Assembly (NCBI GenBank): GCA_903772945.1
Contig: CAICTM010000071.1
Coordinates: forward strand, 1 to 64,000
Source: Seminavis robusta
Taxonomy: Eukaryota; Bacillariophyta; Bacillariophyceae; Naviculales; Naviculaceae
Direction: 5' to 3'
Length of the DNA stretch: 64,000 nucleotides
The notes under the pieces were generated by a model. The model had not been told where the DNA came from. It did not search any database and saw only the letters and a program-made list of their open reading frames with translations. Every line of letters starts with the position of its first letter. Position 1 is the stretch's first letter. The position numbers and the translations under genes are program-made. Below, piece after piece: positions 1 to 10,630 of this stretch.

Positions 1-88
1 GCTCGATATAGCAAGCCTCTCTAATGGACCGACCACATTGAACTCTTCAGAGCTTCCGTTCAATACAGTACTGCACTCTACAGTTATC

Positions 89-1867
89 ATGTCTACCTCC
101 ACCACTGTTGCCGATACAGCAGATTCCCACCCACAGAAGAAAGCCAAAAGAGAGGCCGTGCCAGAAGCGTTATCTGGGGATGCCTTTCTTGGTGGAACCG
201 ATGTTTGGGTCAAGAACATCCTGCCGTTCCTCGGAATCGGGCATTATGTTTTCGTGGCGTCTGTCTGCCACAAAATGAGAGACCTATACAAAGCCTATTG
301 TGACACTGTGGAAAATCCTCCAATGGTCAATGATGATGATGATGATGATGATGATGATAATAATCATAATGATCGCAAAGCAACTTTTTTGGATACTTTC
401 TTCAGCGCAACATTTTACACTGTTTCCCGCTCTGAGTTTTGGTACGCCCACAGTCATACTGGTATGGGTGGACAGGTCGTCGGTGAATATGTTTGTTTAG
501 TAGCTGCTAGAGTGGGTAGTATTCAAGTTCTCAAGTGGGCCCGAAACAAGGGTTTTGAATGGGATTCATATACTGGCAAGAATGCTGCAATGAAGGGTCA
601 CCTACATGTCCTACAATATGCCCATGAAAATGGCTGTCCGTGGAACGAATGGACTTGCTCCCATGTTGTTGTGAATGGCGATTTGGAAATCCTCAAATAT
701 GCCCATGAGAATGGATGTCCGTTGGATGACGACGACATATGCCGTCTAGCAGCTTGGCATGGCCATTTGGACATGCTCAAATACGCACATGAAAAAGCTT
801 TGACGTGGGATGAAAGCACAACCCAAGATGCTGCTCGCAATGGCCATCTGGAAAGCCTGAAATACGCTCATGAAAATGGTTGTCCTTGGGACAGTGGCAC
901 ATGTATCTATGCTGTTGAGAATGGCCACTTGGATGTCCTAAAGTATGCCATTGAGAACGGATGTCCGTTGGATGATGACGACATATGCAGTCGAGCCGCT
1001 TGGCATGGCCATTTGGACATCCTCAAATACGCACATGAAAAAGGTTGCCCGTGGGACAGCCGCACAACCCAATTTGCTGCTCGCAATGGCCATTTGGAAA
1101 TCCTCAAATATGCTCATGAAAATGGTTGTCCTTGGGATGACAACACATGCAGCTGTGCTGCTCGCAATGGCCATTTGGAGTGTCTCAAATATGCCCATGA
1201 AAACGGCTGTCCTTGGGATGAAGACACATGCCGTTCTGCTGCTTTGAATGGTCATGTGGATTGCCTCACATATGCCCATGAGAATGGCTGTCCATGGGAT
1301 GTGGACACTTGCTGCTTTGCTGCTGCGAATGGTCATTTGGAATGCCTCAAATATGCCCATGACCATAGCTGCCCATGGGAGGAAGGAACATGCTGCTGTG
1401 CTGCTGTCAAGGGCAATTTTGTTTGTCTCAAATATGCCCATGAGAACGGCTGTCCATGGGGTGACGGGATGACAACCGTCAATGCTGCCTCCTACGGCAA
1501 TCTGGAGTGTCTCAAATATGCCCATGAAAACGGCTGTCCTTGGGATGAAGACACATGCATGGCTGCTGCTAAAAAAGGCCATTTGGATTGTCTCAAATAT
1601 GCCCATGAGAACGGCTGTCCATGGGATGAAAACACATGCTGCTTTGCTGCTGAAAATGGCAATGTTGAATGCCTCCAATATGCCCATGAAAATGGTTGTC
1701 CATGGGATGAAGAGACATGCAGCAATGCTGCTGAAAAAGGCCATGTGGAAGTGCTCCAATATGCTGTACAGAATGGTTGCCCATGGGACAGAGATGAAGT
1801 CTTGAGGGAAGGTACTTCAGAGGTGAGGTTTTGGGTTCAAAATATGTTATCCCAGAGGAATGCATAA
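89..1867 (+). CDS. 27-residue ankyrin-like repeat protein (long member)
   Basis: About 592 residues if translation starts at the ATG at 89; an in-frame upstream codon at 38 is less likely. A leader with a KKAKRE basic patch is followed by an F-box-like block (DVWVKNILPFLG, residues about 40-75), a run of ten Asp encoded by a GAT microsatellite, and then about 15 repeats of 27 residues (81 bp) built around H-E-N-G-C-P-W-D-x-x-T-C-x-x-A-A-x-x-G-H-L-x-x-L-K-Y-A. These resemble degenerate ankyrin repeats, known in large families in diatoms and giant viruses. The leader suggests an adaptor role, but no function is established. Three repeats (708-950) are duplicated in tandem (951-1193). Three further family members lie at 7805, 16222 and 39543. 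Long open frames on the other strand are by-products of the 81-bp repeat. Confidence 0.9.
   Translation: MSTSTTVADTADSHPQKKAKREAVPEALSGDAFLGGTDVWVKNILPFLGIGHYVFVASVCHKMRDLYKAYCDTVENPPMVNDDDDDDDDDNNHNDRKATFLDTFFSATFYTVSRSEFWYAHSHTGMGGQVVGEYVCLVAARVGSIQVLKWARNKGFEWDSYTGKNAAMKGHLHVLQYAHENGCPWNEWTCSHVVVNGDLEILKYAHENGCPLDDDDICRLAAWHGHLDMLKYAHEKALTWDESTTQDAARNGHLESLKYAHENGCPWDSGTCIYAVENGHLDVLKYAIENGCPLDDDDICSRAAWHGHLDILKYAHEKGCPWDSRTTQFAARNGHLEILKYAHENGCPWDDNTCSCAARNGHLECLKYAHENGCPWDEDTCRSAALNGHVDCLTYAHENGCPWDVDTCCFAAANGHLECLKYAHDHSCPWEEGTCCCAAVKGNFVCLKYAHENGCPWGDGMTTVNAASYGNLECLKYAHENGCPWDEDTCMAAAKKGHLDCLKYAHENGCPWDENTCCFAAENGNVECLQYAHENGCPWDEETCSNAAEKGHVEVLQYAVQNGCPWDRDEVLREGTSEVRFWVQNMLSQRNA
331..366 (+). 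repeat. GAT microsatellite inside CDS
   Basis: A run of GAT triplets followed by AAT/CAT encodes a poly-Asp/Asn tract in the repeat protein. The other three family members in the window lack it, so it is likely a lineage-specific slippage expansion. Confidence 0.9.
708..1193 (+). repeat. Tandem duplication of a three-repeat block (2 x 243 bp)
   Basis: Repeats 2-4 and 5-7 of the gene at 89 share the otherwise unique order ENGCPLDDDD / AAWHGHLD / TTQ-AARNGHLE. Two consecutive 243-bp blocks therefore arose by duplication of three 81-bp units together. Confidence 0.8.
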
Positions 1868-2300
1868 AGTTTCTCTAGTTGTTGTCAGCCAGTAGGATTG
1901 AATCATTCAAGCATATCACTTCACTTGCAACTTTGTATTGTTGGTCCCTTCTGCTTCATTAGTGATTTTGTTCCTACCAAGCCAAAGTTCTGAGTGCTGC
2001 CTCTTTTACCCTAAGCTTGGCACCCTTTTTCTTCTTTTTTGTAACAAGCATATTCAGTTTCAGCTCTGGCTGGATAGCTGACTAATAAAATGTGATCGGG
2101 AACTAGCTAGCTACTAGTATGGTAGATTTCAGTTTGTGGTTGGCTCACAAAACAGAAAAACCTCAAGACAACATCAGCACTTCAACAACAGTAACCGTCT
2201 CCCCATGGTACACCTCGCCGAGCCAAAGGAGTTCCAATGTCAATAGACTAGTGACTCTGGTTGGTCCAAACTCCGTCAATTTTCGACCTTAGATTCCTGG
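1868..2300. other. Intergenic, 3' flank of repeat gene
   Basis: No gene seen. It contains a T-rich tract near 2020-2040 and short GCTAGCTA-type words near 2105; probably the 3' UTR and spacer. Confidence 0.6.
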
Positions 2301-2501
2301 AGTGATCATCAAAAACGAAATCACTGGCACCATCCCTGACGAAAGTCCTGAAATGGTCGGTGCCGTTCGCAAGTATCATACCAAGGACGGCAATGCCTTT
2401 CAAGAAGTCGTTCGTACCCAATTGCCCGGCAAGGGGAAAATACTACCTGTACATTGTGGACGTTCAGTGACTCCCGGGGTTTTGCCCAAAAGTAAGTCTC
2501 T

Positions 2502-2932
2502 GGAGCGTCCCTCAATCGTGGGTGAGTTTTAAATCCGACCCAAATCCGACCCTAAATCTTTGAAACCCGACCCTAATTCCATGTAGCAATAGGGTCGGTT
2601 TTGAAACCCGCCCCTAAATCGAAACCCGTCCCTAAATTAGGGACGTTTTTTCAGAATCCGTCCCTAATTTTAGGGTCGGTTTCGAAACCCGACCCTATTT
2701 TAGGGTCGGATTTCAATGTATTTACCACTCAGTCCCGCTTCCATTTAGGGACGGTTTTCAAACCCGCCCCTAAATCGAAACCCGTCCCTTAATTAGGGAC
2801 GTTTTTTCAGAATCCGTCCCTAATTTTAGGGTCGGTTTCGAAACCCGACCCTAAAGGGGAATCCGTCCCTAAATCCGACCCAAAATTAGGGTCGGTTTTC
2901 GATATAAGTCATGCACGATTGAGGAACGCTCC
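2502..2932. mobile_element. Small non-autonomous element with 19-bp TIRs (MITE-like)
   Basis: Left end GGAGCGTCCCTCAATCGTG (2502-2520) matches the reverse complement of the right end CACGATTGAGGAACGCTCC (2914-2932) at 18 of 19 positions. The 431-bp unit encodes no protein. Its interior (about 2526-2900) is an array of imperfect palindromic words of the type AGGGTCGGTTTCGAAACC and their complements. I could not identify a clear target-site duplication, so the exact superfamily is open. It separates two halves of a decayed gene. Confidence 0.7.
2526..2905. repeat. Array of palindromic GGGTCGG/CCGACCC units
   Basis: Repeated words such as AAATCCGACCCTAAAT, AGGGTCGGTTTTGAAACCC and AGGGACGTTTTTTCAGAATC recur in both orientations and could fold into long hairpins. 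This is the body of the TIR element. The open frame across it is a consequence of the repeat. Confidence 0.8.
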
Positions 2933-3185
2933 TGGTTACGATTCGTGCCACGGAAAAAGAAAACAGCAAAGCCTTTGTGGAGATTGAGATGGACATGAAG
3001 TTGAAGCCCCTGTTTCGAATGATGGGTTCTGGGTACCGGTACGTGGTTCGCATTGTCATGCTCAAGCCACTTGGAGACTTCTAGGGTGCCATGGTAGCTG
3101 GTTTATTGATAACCAGAACGTCAAGAAGTTATTGATTTTGCTTTGGAACCGGGCTACATCAGACGAGGTTGTGTCCCCTGCTTGC

Positions 3186-3544
3186 AACTATTCAAAGGTC
3201 ACGTCATTGGTAAGCAAGCACTGACATTGTGTAGAGTATGGATCTTTCGTATGCGGATTCGATGCGTTCAGAAGTAATTGAGCTCCAGTAGCACGAGTGC
3301 GGTACCCTACGTGGCTCTTGGCCGACATAATGTATGTATTCACCAGCACTGTTATAATGATCTCGAACAAGCCTATGTTTATTCAATGAATGACGCGTAG
3401 ATCCTACATTATGTTTGTGTGGCCAATGTTGTCTCGTTTGAAGAGACTACAAGATTATCAGCATTGCGTCGTGTCTACTATTTTAAAATAGCACACTCCG
3501 CCACGGTTGCAGCATGATGCAACCTTGGCATTTTCACTAGCTTG
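3186..3544. other. Intergenic, no gene seen
   Basis: Only short open frames without recognisable protein character. The right end is probably the 3' UTR of the minus-strand gene that stops at 3545. Confidence 0.5.
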
Positions 3545-4828
3545 CTAGTTAGCACTCCTCTTGTTTTTGACGTAGAATTGTAGTCCTGTAAGAAGCGAGA
3601 AGGACCCAAAGACGAAAGCAAGGGTTGACGACTTTGCTTGACCGACATTTTTGAGAAAGGCTGCGCACAAGGCAAGGTCAGTCAGTTCGATACGTTACGT
3701 AGCGCAGTTAGTGACCATCCATTGTCAAAAGGGCCAACAAACCAATGAATGATTAGACGTACCTCCCATTCCCAACCAGACAATGGATGACAAGACGTTG
3801 AGTTCGACAAAGGTTGATCCCGAGAGTCGCTTTCGTTTGGCAGCATCCATGAGTACAAAGATGACACCGGCCAGAAGCTGGAGTTTGGCCATTGCCAAGA
3901 TCCGAACGGCCAGTTGAGCACCCGTGGCTGCGCCGCCACCACCGAGTATCAATTCTCCCAGCTCGATCGCCTTTTTGACTAGTAAACCAGCCGAAAAGAG
4001 TGTCCCCAAGAGATAAATTCCAGAACTAGCATCGGGTATGGCGGAGACAAAGACTCCCATGGAACTCTGGAACAACCCCACCAAGTCGTTTCCAAAACTA
4101 GCATCACCCTTTTTATCCCATCCTTTGACGCCATATCCCCATCCCTTGATTCCATTGATCGTGGCGGACAAGGATGCCAGTACGACGAGCGGATTGCAGA
4201 CAATCTTGGCCCCTCTCGAAAGCGGTGTTGCTGTCCGTTGAGTGACCAATATCGCTGCCAGTAACCACGCCAGTCCAAACTTGGAGAGCATGAGATTCAA
4301 TCGTTTGTACGTGTCGCTACCCAGTCGATCATTGGTGGCGGCGCTGGTGAGAATGTAGGCAACGCCCCCCGCCAATACGGGTCCTCCGGCATAGTTGAGT
4401 GCCATGGCGGTGAGTTGTGGTTTGACAAATGCCGGGACCAATGTGGCAATGCTCAGCAAGGCATAAATGACGGCCGAGAGACGATATCCCATGAGGACGC
4501 GTTTCTTGCGGCCGGCCACCTTTTTTGCAGTCTTGTCGTCGTCGTCATCTGGAGTGTTGTTGTCATCGTTATCACTCATGGACAGCACTGTTTCTGGTTT
4601 GTTGTTGTCGGTACGCCGAAACCAAGACGGCCGAGTAGGCATTTGGGCGGAGAGCCTTGTTGCCGTGTGCCTACTACTACCAGTATCCAGGGCCTGATGG
4701 AGCGACGACGGATGTGACTGGTGAGCCCTGTTGGTCCGACATGGTTGGAATCGAACGTTTTGAAAGGCTGTGGCTAGTGTTGCCAACAGCAACAGACTGG
4801 ATGCTACCAAGGTGCTTAACTTCGCCAT
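3545..4828 (-). CDS. Plastid-targeted multi-pass membrane protein, unknown
   Basis: Two exons: 4828-3763 and 3660-3545, with an intron 3762-3661 (GTACGT...GCGCAG, phase 1). Splicing gives 393 residues and replaces an in-frame read-through tail by GAFLKNVGQAKSSTLAFVFG with another hydrophobic segment. The N terminus is a signal peptide ending TLATAFQN, the Ala-Phe junction of diatom plastid presequences. It is followed by a Ser/Thr-rich transit region and an acidic DDDDD stretch (about residues 85-100). The rest holds roughly seven to eight hydrophobic segments (for example SAVIYALLSIATLVPAF, LAWLLAAILV). No known family recognised. It diverges from the transporter gene at 5172, sharing a 343-bp upstream region. 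Confidence 0.8.
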
Positions 4829-4977
4829 GGTGATCGGATGCTACAGTATGTGATGAGTGGCAATATCCTTTTGACCTCTTTGTATTCGGCTCCTGCATGC
4901 CGAGGTGGCGAAAAATTGAAGTGGTGTCAAAGAAAAGATACCGGTGCTGCGATCCGCGAAAAGCTGGATCTCGCAAC

Positions 4978-4985
4978 TGACGTCA
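4978..4985. promoter_or_regulatory. TGACGTCA palindrome (CRE/bZIP-type site)
   Basis: A perfect 8-bp TGACGTCA lies in the 343-bp region between the divergent starts at 4828 and 5172. bZIP factors, including aureochromes of stramenopiles, bind TGACGT cores; that this copy is functional is inference. Further copies occur at 24045, 54439 and 56099. Confidence 0.4.
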
Positions 4986-5171
4986 GAAGATCTTTGACAC
5001 CTTCCGAATTCCGAAGCTCATCCCTTCCGATCACTTTTCTCTCTCAACATCCCAACGCTCGGCTTATCAAAAACCAAAACATCCATCTGCTCCACTGATA
5101 TCTATGTTGAGCGAAGAACGACGAGCTGATAGATCTAAAAATTATTTTTGCCTGCCAGGATAGAAGAAATA

Positions 5172-6945
5172 ATGTCATTACTACAAGACGAAAGCACTCC
5201 GTTGCTACCCTCTCATCAGCAGAATCAAGTCCAACTCAATAGCAACTCGTTGGGTGCCCACAATACTGCTTCTTCTGCCTCCACAGCGCCTCGTCATCAC
5301 GATCATCTCAAAACGTACACGGCGGGCGAAGATGCTTCTCGTTTGGCGGCGGTCGCCAAGGAATTGGGCCTCAAAAAGCATCGCAAATCGAGAGTGCAAG
5401 TGCGAACCGTCATTTTGTCAGGGATTGCAGGATTGCCATTGCCACGAGTAGATGAAGGAGAAGAAGAATCCCAACCACAAGCGTCGTGGTTGGAAATGCT
5501 GGCCGGAGTGGCGGGGAATGTGCTCGAGTGGTACGGTAGGTTCAGATTTTGATGATGGAATGACATAAAGAAGCAAAACAATGACAATAAACATTTGGAT
5601 ACTCATTCACTCATTCTTCCTTCTAATATCGACCATGAAAAAAGATTTTGCCGTCTTTGGTTATTTTGGCGACATTATTGGCAAGGTATTTTTCCCACCG
5701 GCAGAAGGAGATGCACAAACCTTGGAATCCTTTGCCGTATTTGGTGGTGCCTTTTTGATGCGACCCGTGGGAGGATTTTTATTGGGCTATCTCGGTGACG
5801 TGTACGGTCGCAAACAGGCACTCACCACATCTATTTTTCTCATGGCATTTCCCACTTTTGCCATGGGATGTTTGCCGTCCTATGAACGAGTGGGATACTG
5901 GTCCACCTGTTCACTCATTATTATTCGATTATTGCAAGGCATGTCCGTGGGAGGACAGTTGATTTCGTCACTGGTATTCACATTGGAAAATGTACCTACC
6001 GAACACTGGGGACTCTACGGATCCTTTGTGTGGGCCACTGGTAACATTGGTGTCCTGTTGGGAAGTTTGGTCGGATACGTCGTCCGAAGGAGCTTTACCC
6101 ATGAACAGCTAGTGGCGTATGGATGGAGAGTCCCCTTTTTGTGTGGTATTATTGTCAGTGTGGCGGGATTCTACTTGAAAGCTTCGGAAGACAAGGAAAC
6201 TGAACAACCACAAAAGCAAAAACAACCAAAGGCCAAAAAGCAGGACAATGATATCATCCGAAAAGTCTTTAGTCGCAGCAATCTTCGACCCTTGTTTGCG
6301 TCCGCCATGGTTGCGTCCATGTGGTGTGCGTAAGTGCGAAACGCGTCGTCATTGGTGCAGGATGATTGATTACCCATAGTGTACTGACATATATTCTGTC
6401 GATATCGACGTTTGATTGATGGGCTGCACAGCGGCTTTTATTTGACTTTTGTTTGGATGGCCGTGTACATGACCGATCTCATTGATAAACCCGTACCCGC
6501 TGCCTTTGCAGTCAATGCCGTTGCACTACTGCTTTCCGTCTGTCTTCTCTTTCCCGTCGCTGGGTGGTTATCGGATACCTTTGGGAGACGCACCATCATG
6601 TCTATTGGAGGCGTCAGTGTTGCACTATTTAGCCCCTTTCTCGTTCGAATCATTGGAGAAACAGGTAATCCATGGTTGGCGTTTGGGGCACAAACCTTCT
6701 TGGGCGTTTGTTTGTCCTTTTGGGGGTCGCCCATGTGCGCATGGCTTGTAGAGTCGTTTGAACCAGAAACGCGGGTCACATCGGTCGCGGTAGGATACAA
6801 CATTGGCCAGGCCATTGTGGGAGGTTCAACACCTGCCGTTGCTACCTATTTGGTTGGCGCAGTTGGCCCCACATCCCCGGGGTGGATTTACACTACCATT
6901 GCAACCATGGCAATGTTGGGACTTTGGGTTGTGGCGCCAAAATAG
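5172..6945 (+). CDS. MFS transporter, metabolite:H+ symporter (ProP-like) type
   Basis: Three exons: 5172-5535, 5645-6329 and 6432-6945; introns 5536-5644 (GTAGGT, phase 1) and 6330-6431 (GTAAGT, phase 2). The product is 520 residues. The first ATG is at 5172; the open frame begins upstream without ATG. The cytosolic N terminus carries an EST-PLL element like that of vesicular/lysosomal carriers. Splicing rebuilds the family hallmark VLEWYDFAVFGYF at TM1, followed by RPVGGFLLGYLGDVYGRK (loop 2-3 motif) and a second-half GWLSDTFGRRT. A Lys/Gln-rich loop separates the two six-helix halves. ProP-type carriers import osmolytes or organic acids with protons; the substrate here is unknown. Divergent from the gene at 4828. 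Confidence 0.9.
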
Positions 6946-7804
6946 ATGAACGCGACAAAGCAAACTGAGCTCAGTTGATTGGCCTGTTTACCACAATCAG
7001 CATGACAATTAGCGATCACGGGATGCTTGTGGTTGTTGGAATCAAATGATCCGGCCTTCTCCTGTCTTTCTTTTGTTGAAGGAAAGACCTTGCCGGATTC
7101 GGTTGTATCGTGAGGCATGTATCACTACATCTTGTCACGACTAGCAAGCCAGATGGGCTCGAGATCTCTGTATGCATGTGTGGGGGAGGTCTGGAACTAA
7201 AGCTGAGACTGCAAGATATCCAAGCCGTAGTCTCCAAGATATCCAAGCCGTAGGAACGAAGGTATGCTGGGACTCTAGCTAGGATGTAGCTTGAATTGAA
7301 CGAGCAAGATCAACTCCTGATGAAGAACTGTAGTACTATGGTATTGTATACGTCTAGCACTTGCTGACACCCACATCCTCGGTCTACATGTACTAAGAGC
7401 TGCGAGACCTGAAATCTGAGCTTCTTGACTATTGACTATACCCCGTAGGCAGCTTGTGTCGTCCGCATTTTCGCAGGTGTCTTTCCCCCGACAAACTGCA
7501 GTCGCAAAAGCACTTCCTTCTTGCCTTTTCATGCATTCGTATGCACAGTACACAACCTGTCCTACTGTACCTGGCAGCTAGCATAAGAAGAAGCTAGCTA
7601 CTAATACCGTAGCCAGGATACGTGCGTTACGGTTTACCTTATTTTGATGCAATATTATTGTGGTCACATGTCACAGGCACTGCCGACGCTGCACTTCTCA
7701 AATCCAAAAGACCCCCACACCAAGCAAAGACTGAAGACAGAAGATTCTTGGAGGAAGAAGTCGTTCATTGCAAGACAAAGCAAAGCACTTCATCCAATCT
7801 ACAG
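6946..7804. other. Intergenic, no gene seen
   Basis: No convincing coding signal. A short direct repeat, ATATCCAAGCCGTAG, occurs twice around 7216-7255. An open frame runs from 7622 into the next gene but has no ATG before 7805 that paralogy supports. Confidence 0.5.
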
Positions 7805-8506
7805 ATGGAGAAGGACGCCAGCAGTGGAACGGGAGATGTAGATTGCAGCTTGGCTAAGACGGAGCAGCATAAGCAATTAAAGCAAGAAAGGGACACTGGG
7901 AAACATGAAAAACAATCTTCCTTGAAACATGAGGATGTATGGCTGAACATGATTTTCCCTTTTCTTGGAATGGGACAATACGGTTTTGTGGCACCCGTGA
8001 GCCACAAAATGAAACACTTGTACCTTGCATACTGTGAAACCGTGGGAAATCCTCCAAAGATTGATGAGCTTGATGATAATGGAGAACTGTGCTTGGCCAC
8101 GCATACAGCGACTTTCTACAATGCAATTTGCTCTTCTGTGGCTCGGGCAGAGTACTGGTATTCCCACTCCCACACTGGCACAGGTGGACAGATCGATGCC
8201 AATCAGGTCTGTGCTGCTGCTGCCAAAGTGGGTAGTCTTGAAGTGATTCAATGGGCCAAAGATAAAGGATTCCATTGGAATCGAGATACATCAAAAAATG
8301 CAGCCGCATATGGCCATTTGGAACTACTGAAGTACCTCCATGAGAATGGCTGTCCATGGGACTGGAGGACATGCTGCTTTGCTGCTGAAAATGGCCATTT
8401 GGAAGTGCTCAAATATGCCATTGAGAATGGCTGTCCATGGAACCAACAAGATTTGCTCATCATTGGTACTCCTCAGGTAAAGGCTTGGATTCAAGGTATG
8501 TCCTAA
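7805..8506 (+). CDS. 27-residue ankyrin-like repeat protein (short member)
   Basis: 233 residues from the ATG at 7805. This start is chosen because the paralogue at 17910 begins with the matching MEEDTSSG-type leader (here MEKDASSG). The F-box-like block HEDVWLNMIFPFLGMGQ is followed by conserved HSHTGTGGQI and only three repeat units, then the family C terminus GTPQVKAW. It is nearly identical to the N and C termini of the gene at 16222-17910, which has about 15 units, so the two differ mainly by repeat number. They lie in opposite orientation, and homology continues about 55 bp into the 3' flank (to about 8560). Function unknown. Confidence 0.85.
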   Translation: MEKDASSGTGDVDCSLAKTEQHKQLKQERDTGKHEKQSSLKHEDVWLNMIFPFLGMGQYGFVAPVSHKMKHLYLAYCETVGNPPKIDELDDNGELCLATHTATFYNAICSSVARAEYWYSHSHTGTGGQIDANQVCAAAAKVGSLEVIQWAKDKGFHWNRDTSKNAAAYGHLELLKYLHENGCPWDWRTCCFAAENGHLEVLKYAIENGCPWNQQDLLIIGTPQVKAWIQGMS

Positions 8507-9075
8507 CTTGCTGCCTGAATTTGGTCTAGCCAGTGACAGTCAAATGCCAATTGGTGGGACGGCAGTGACTTGGGGTCAAATTTTTCACCTGCCAGATAAA
8601 AGAATAGTTCAGATTTTAGCAAGCAGTGATCTGAAAAGGAAGTCCAAATTTTTGTAATTTTCTTGTAGCTAGGGAGCCTCAGTCCGGTTTGCTGTTGTTC
8701 AATGCTTCTTAACACATGGGTTTCTTGTGGTAGCATGGAAAGCAAAGACTAAACGAAGAGATCCCAATAAGCTATTTGAGTGGCACTGATACACAAGCAC
8801 GACTTCCAAAGTGACGCTACTGGAGTCTGGTCCCTTCTATGGTGGAGCCATTCGTAAAATGTGCCCCCCTCGGAGGCATCACTTTCTTGTGCGGCAAACT
8901 AACCTGCAAGGAAAACGTCAACCTAGAATTAACAATCTATCATGCCAGGCCTGCATGAACTTTCCTTGGGGTGTGTTGTTGCTTTATCCAATTTACTCAA
9001 GTAATGCAATTTTTGGTTATACAGTCAGCATCGTTTTTCGTAGCCGACAATCATGCTTTACGCCGTGCGGTCAGT
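8507..9075. other. Convergent 3' flanks
   Basis: Spacer between the plus-strand repeat gene and the minus-strand protease. The first 55 bp match the 3' flank of the paralogue at 16222. Nothing else recognised. Confidence 0.5.
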
Positions 9076-10630
9076 TTACTCGGTTTCAGGGAAGGAAGCC
9101 ATCTTCAAGATGGCGCACATTCCGTACTTGTTCTTGGAGTTGCGGCTCATCCTGACATACCCCTTGTCTCCCCACTTGGCACCCCAGGAGTTTTTGACAA
9201 TAAAGAAGGGTTCCTGAGTTTCTGGGTCAGTGCCATAGCCAACAGCTGTGCGACAAGGCAAGACAAACAAACCAAAAAACGTCAGCACTGGACCCAACTC
9301 CTGCAAGACATCCACAAGGACAGACACAAAAAACTCACCGAGAACACCATGATCAATATTTCCAGCTTTGCCACACGAGTCGTCAGAAATGATACCGTGC
9401 TTGTAGAATTGGAAGACAAACTGCGTGGAATAATCATAAATAGAAGGAAACAACAATGAGCCATGGCAAGATCTAAAACCGAACAGAATATCACGATGAA
9501 TTTATGGTTGTTTGATTGATGTGACAGCTTGCTTACCTGGTTGGCTTGAATGGCCACCGAGATGGGCTGAAGGGTAAGGGCGGAAACCATAGCCTTGGTG
9601 CTACCTGGAGGGACATCAGTAAATGTCTTGACAATGGATCCTGGGACATCGGTACAGTTGGTGAGGCACGTCTTGCCCTGTTTGGCCTTGTAGGGGTAAT
9701 CAGCTTCGGAGCACAATCCACCCGATTTCTCATCAAATTTGAAAGCATTGTCCATTCTGAGATGAACAAAAACCAGAACAAAAGATTTGCAGGTTAGAAA
9801 TTCACAATTTGTCATAAAAAACCACCCTGTTTGCAGTTACATTTCCCCTCGAACATACACAGTTACTTACAATCCTCCATTGCATCCCAGATCCTTGTGG
9901 TCGCAATCCAGCAAGTTTTGTTCCGACAGAGGGACGAGTTCCCCCGTCTTGATAAACTTGGCTCCCTCCAATCCACCCGTGGTGGAAAATGCCCAGCAAG
10001 AGCCGCACATTCCTTGATCCTTGACCGGCGTGACGGCTCCCAGTCCAACCCAATTGACACCATCGGCAGGAGCCTCCTCTTCCAATCCACGAATGGCATT
10101 ATGAAATGCCTCAAAGGTTTCACCGGCTCCGGCCGTGCGTGGAGGCACTTGACTGTAGGGACCCAACTTGAAATGCCTCTGGAATTCATCCTGGGTCATG
10201 TCCGAGAACGGGTTGTGGCCCAATGTGAAGCTAGGAGGAGGATCTTGGTCATTGTGTTGTTGGATGCGTTCTGTCCAACGGCAAAAAAGTCACGGAACAT
10301 TTTAGAAACACCCAAAACGTCATTCCAAACCAAAATATTTCTCTTCCACACACAAAACGCCGCCACCAACAAAGAGCCAATATCCAGCACTGTCCACCAT
10401 TATCCTTCCATTATCTTACCATTATTCTCGACCCAGATCTGCAAACGCTTCAATTTCTCCTCATGGCTGTCATATGACTTTTCGTGCTCGTCTACCCACG
10501 AATGGAATTCGGCCATGAGCTCCACGCCCAGTTCCAAGTGTTCAGCAACCTCCAATCCTTCGTTCGTTGCCACAGAAGGTGCCGCCACGAGGGCCAACAA
10601 GAAAAAGACAGACTTGGGAAAGTAGTTCAT
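9076..10630 (-). CDS. Papain-family (C1A) cysteine protease precursor
   Basis: Five exons: 10630-10420, 10270-9871, 9756-9537, 9420-9339 and 9245-9076; all four introns are GT-AG and the joined frame gives 360 residues. A signal peptide ([13 protein letters not shown]) is followed by an I29 inhibitor prodomain (about residues 38-105, with [13 protein letters not shown]). The mature enzyme has [13 protein letters not shown] with catalytic Cys162 and its oxyanion Gln, CNGGLMDNAF, catalytic His301 in NIDHGVL and Asn323 in [10 protein letters not shown]. The length is normal for a cathepsin L/aleurain-like protease that works in the endolysosomal or vacuolar system or is secreted. Several spliced junctions rebuild invariant family motifs, so the exon model is strongly supported. 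Confidence 0.95.

Larger units (their letters stand above)
2302..3185 (+). pseudogene. Decayed protein gene split by an inserted element
   Basis: The left part (2302 to about 2490) reads as a plausible protein (ITGTIPDESPEMVGAVRKYH). It goes out of frame near 2440 and continues one frame over as YYLYIVDV before a stop. After the inserted element the sequence resumes near 2933 with TIRATEKENSKAFVEIEMD and LKPLFRMMGSGYR, then a TAG at about 3082, and further protein-like sequence (GAMVAGLIDNQNVKKLL). No intact reading frame joins the parts. I cannot name the family with confidence. A donor-like GTAAGT at 2492-2497 lies just before the element, so the insertion may have entered an intron or its edge. 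Confidence 0.45.

Noticed and set aside
938-1759. 273-codon open frame on the minus strand within the repeat gene
   Set aside because: Periodic by-product of the 81-bp repeat (GIFEAFQMAI-type translation); the sense strand has the conserved family.
2601-2792. Open frame within the TIR element
   Set aside because: Translation simply mirrors the GGGTCGG palindrome array and has no protein character.
3725-3760. Unspliced C terminus of the plastid membrane protein (GGTSNHSLVCWPF)
   Set aside because: A GTACGT donor and GCGCAG acceptor rejoin the frame to a hydrophobic tail, so the read-through end is intronic.
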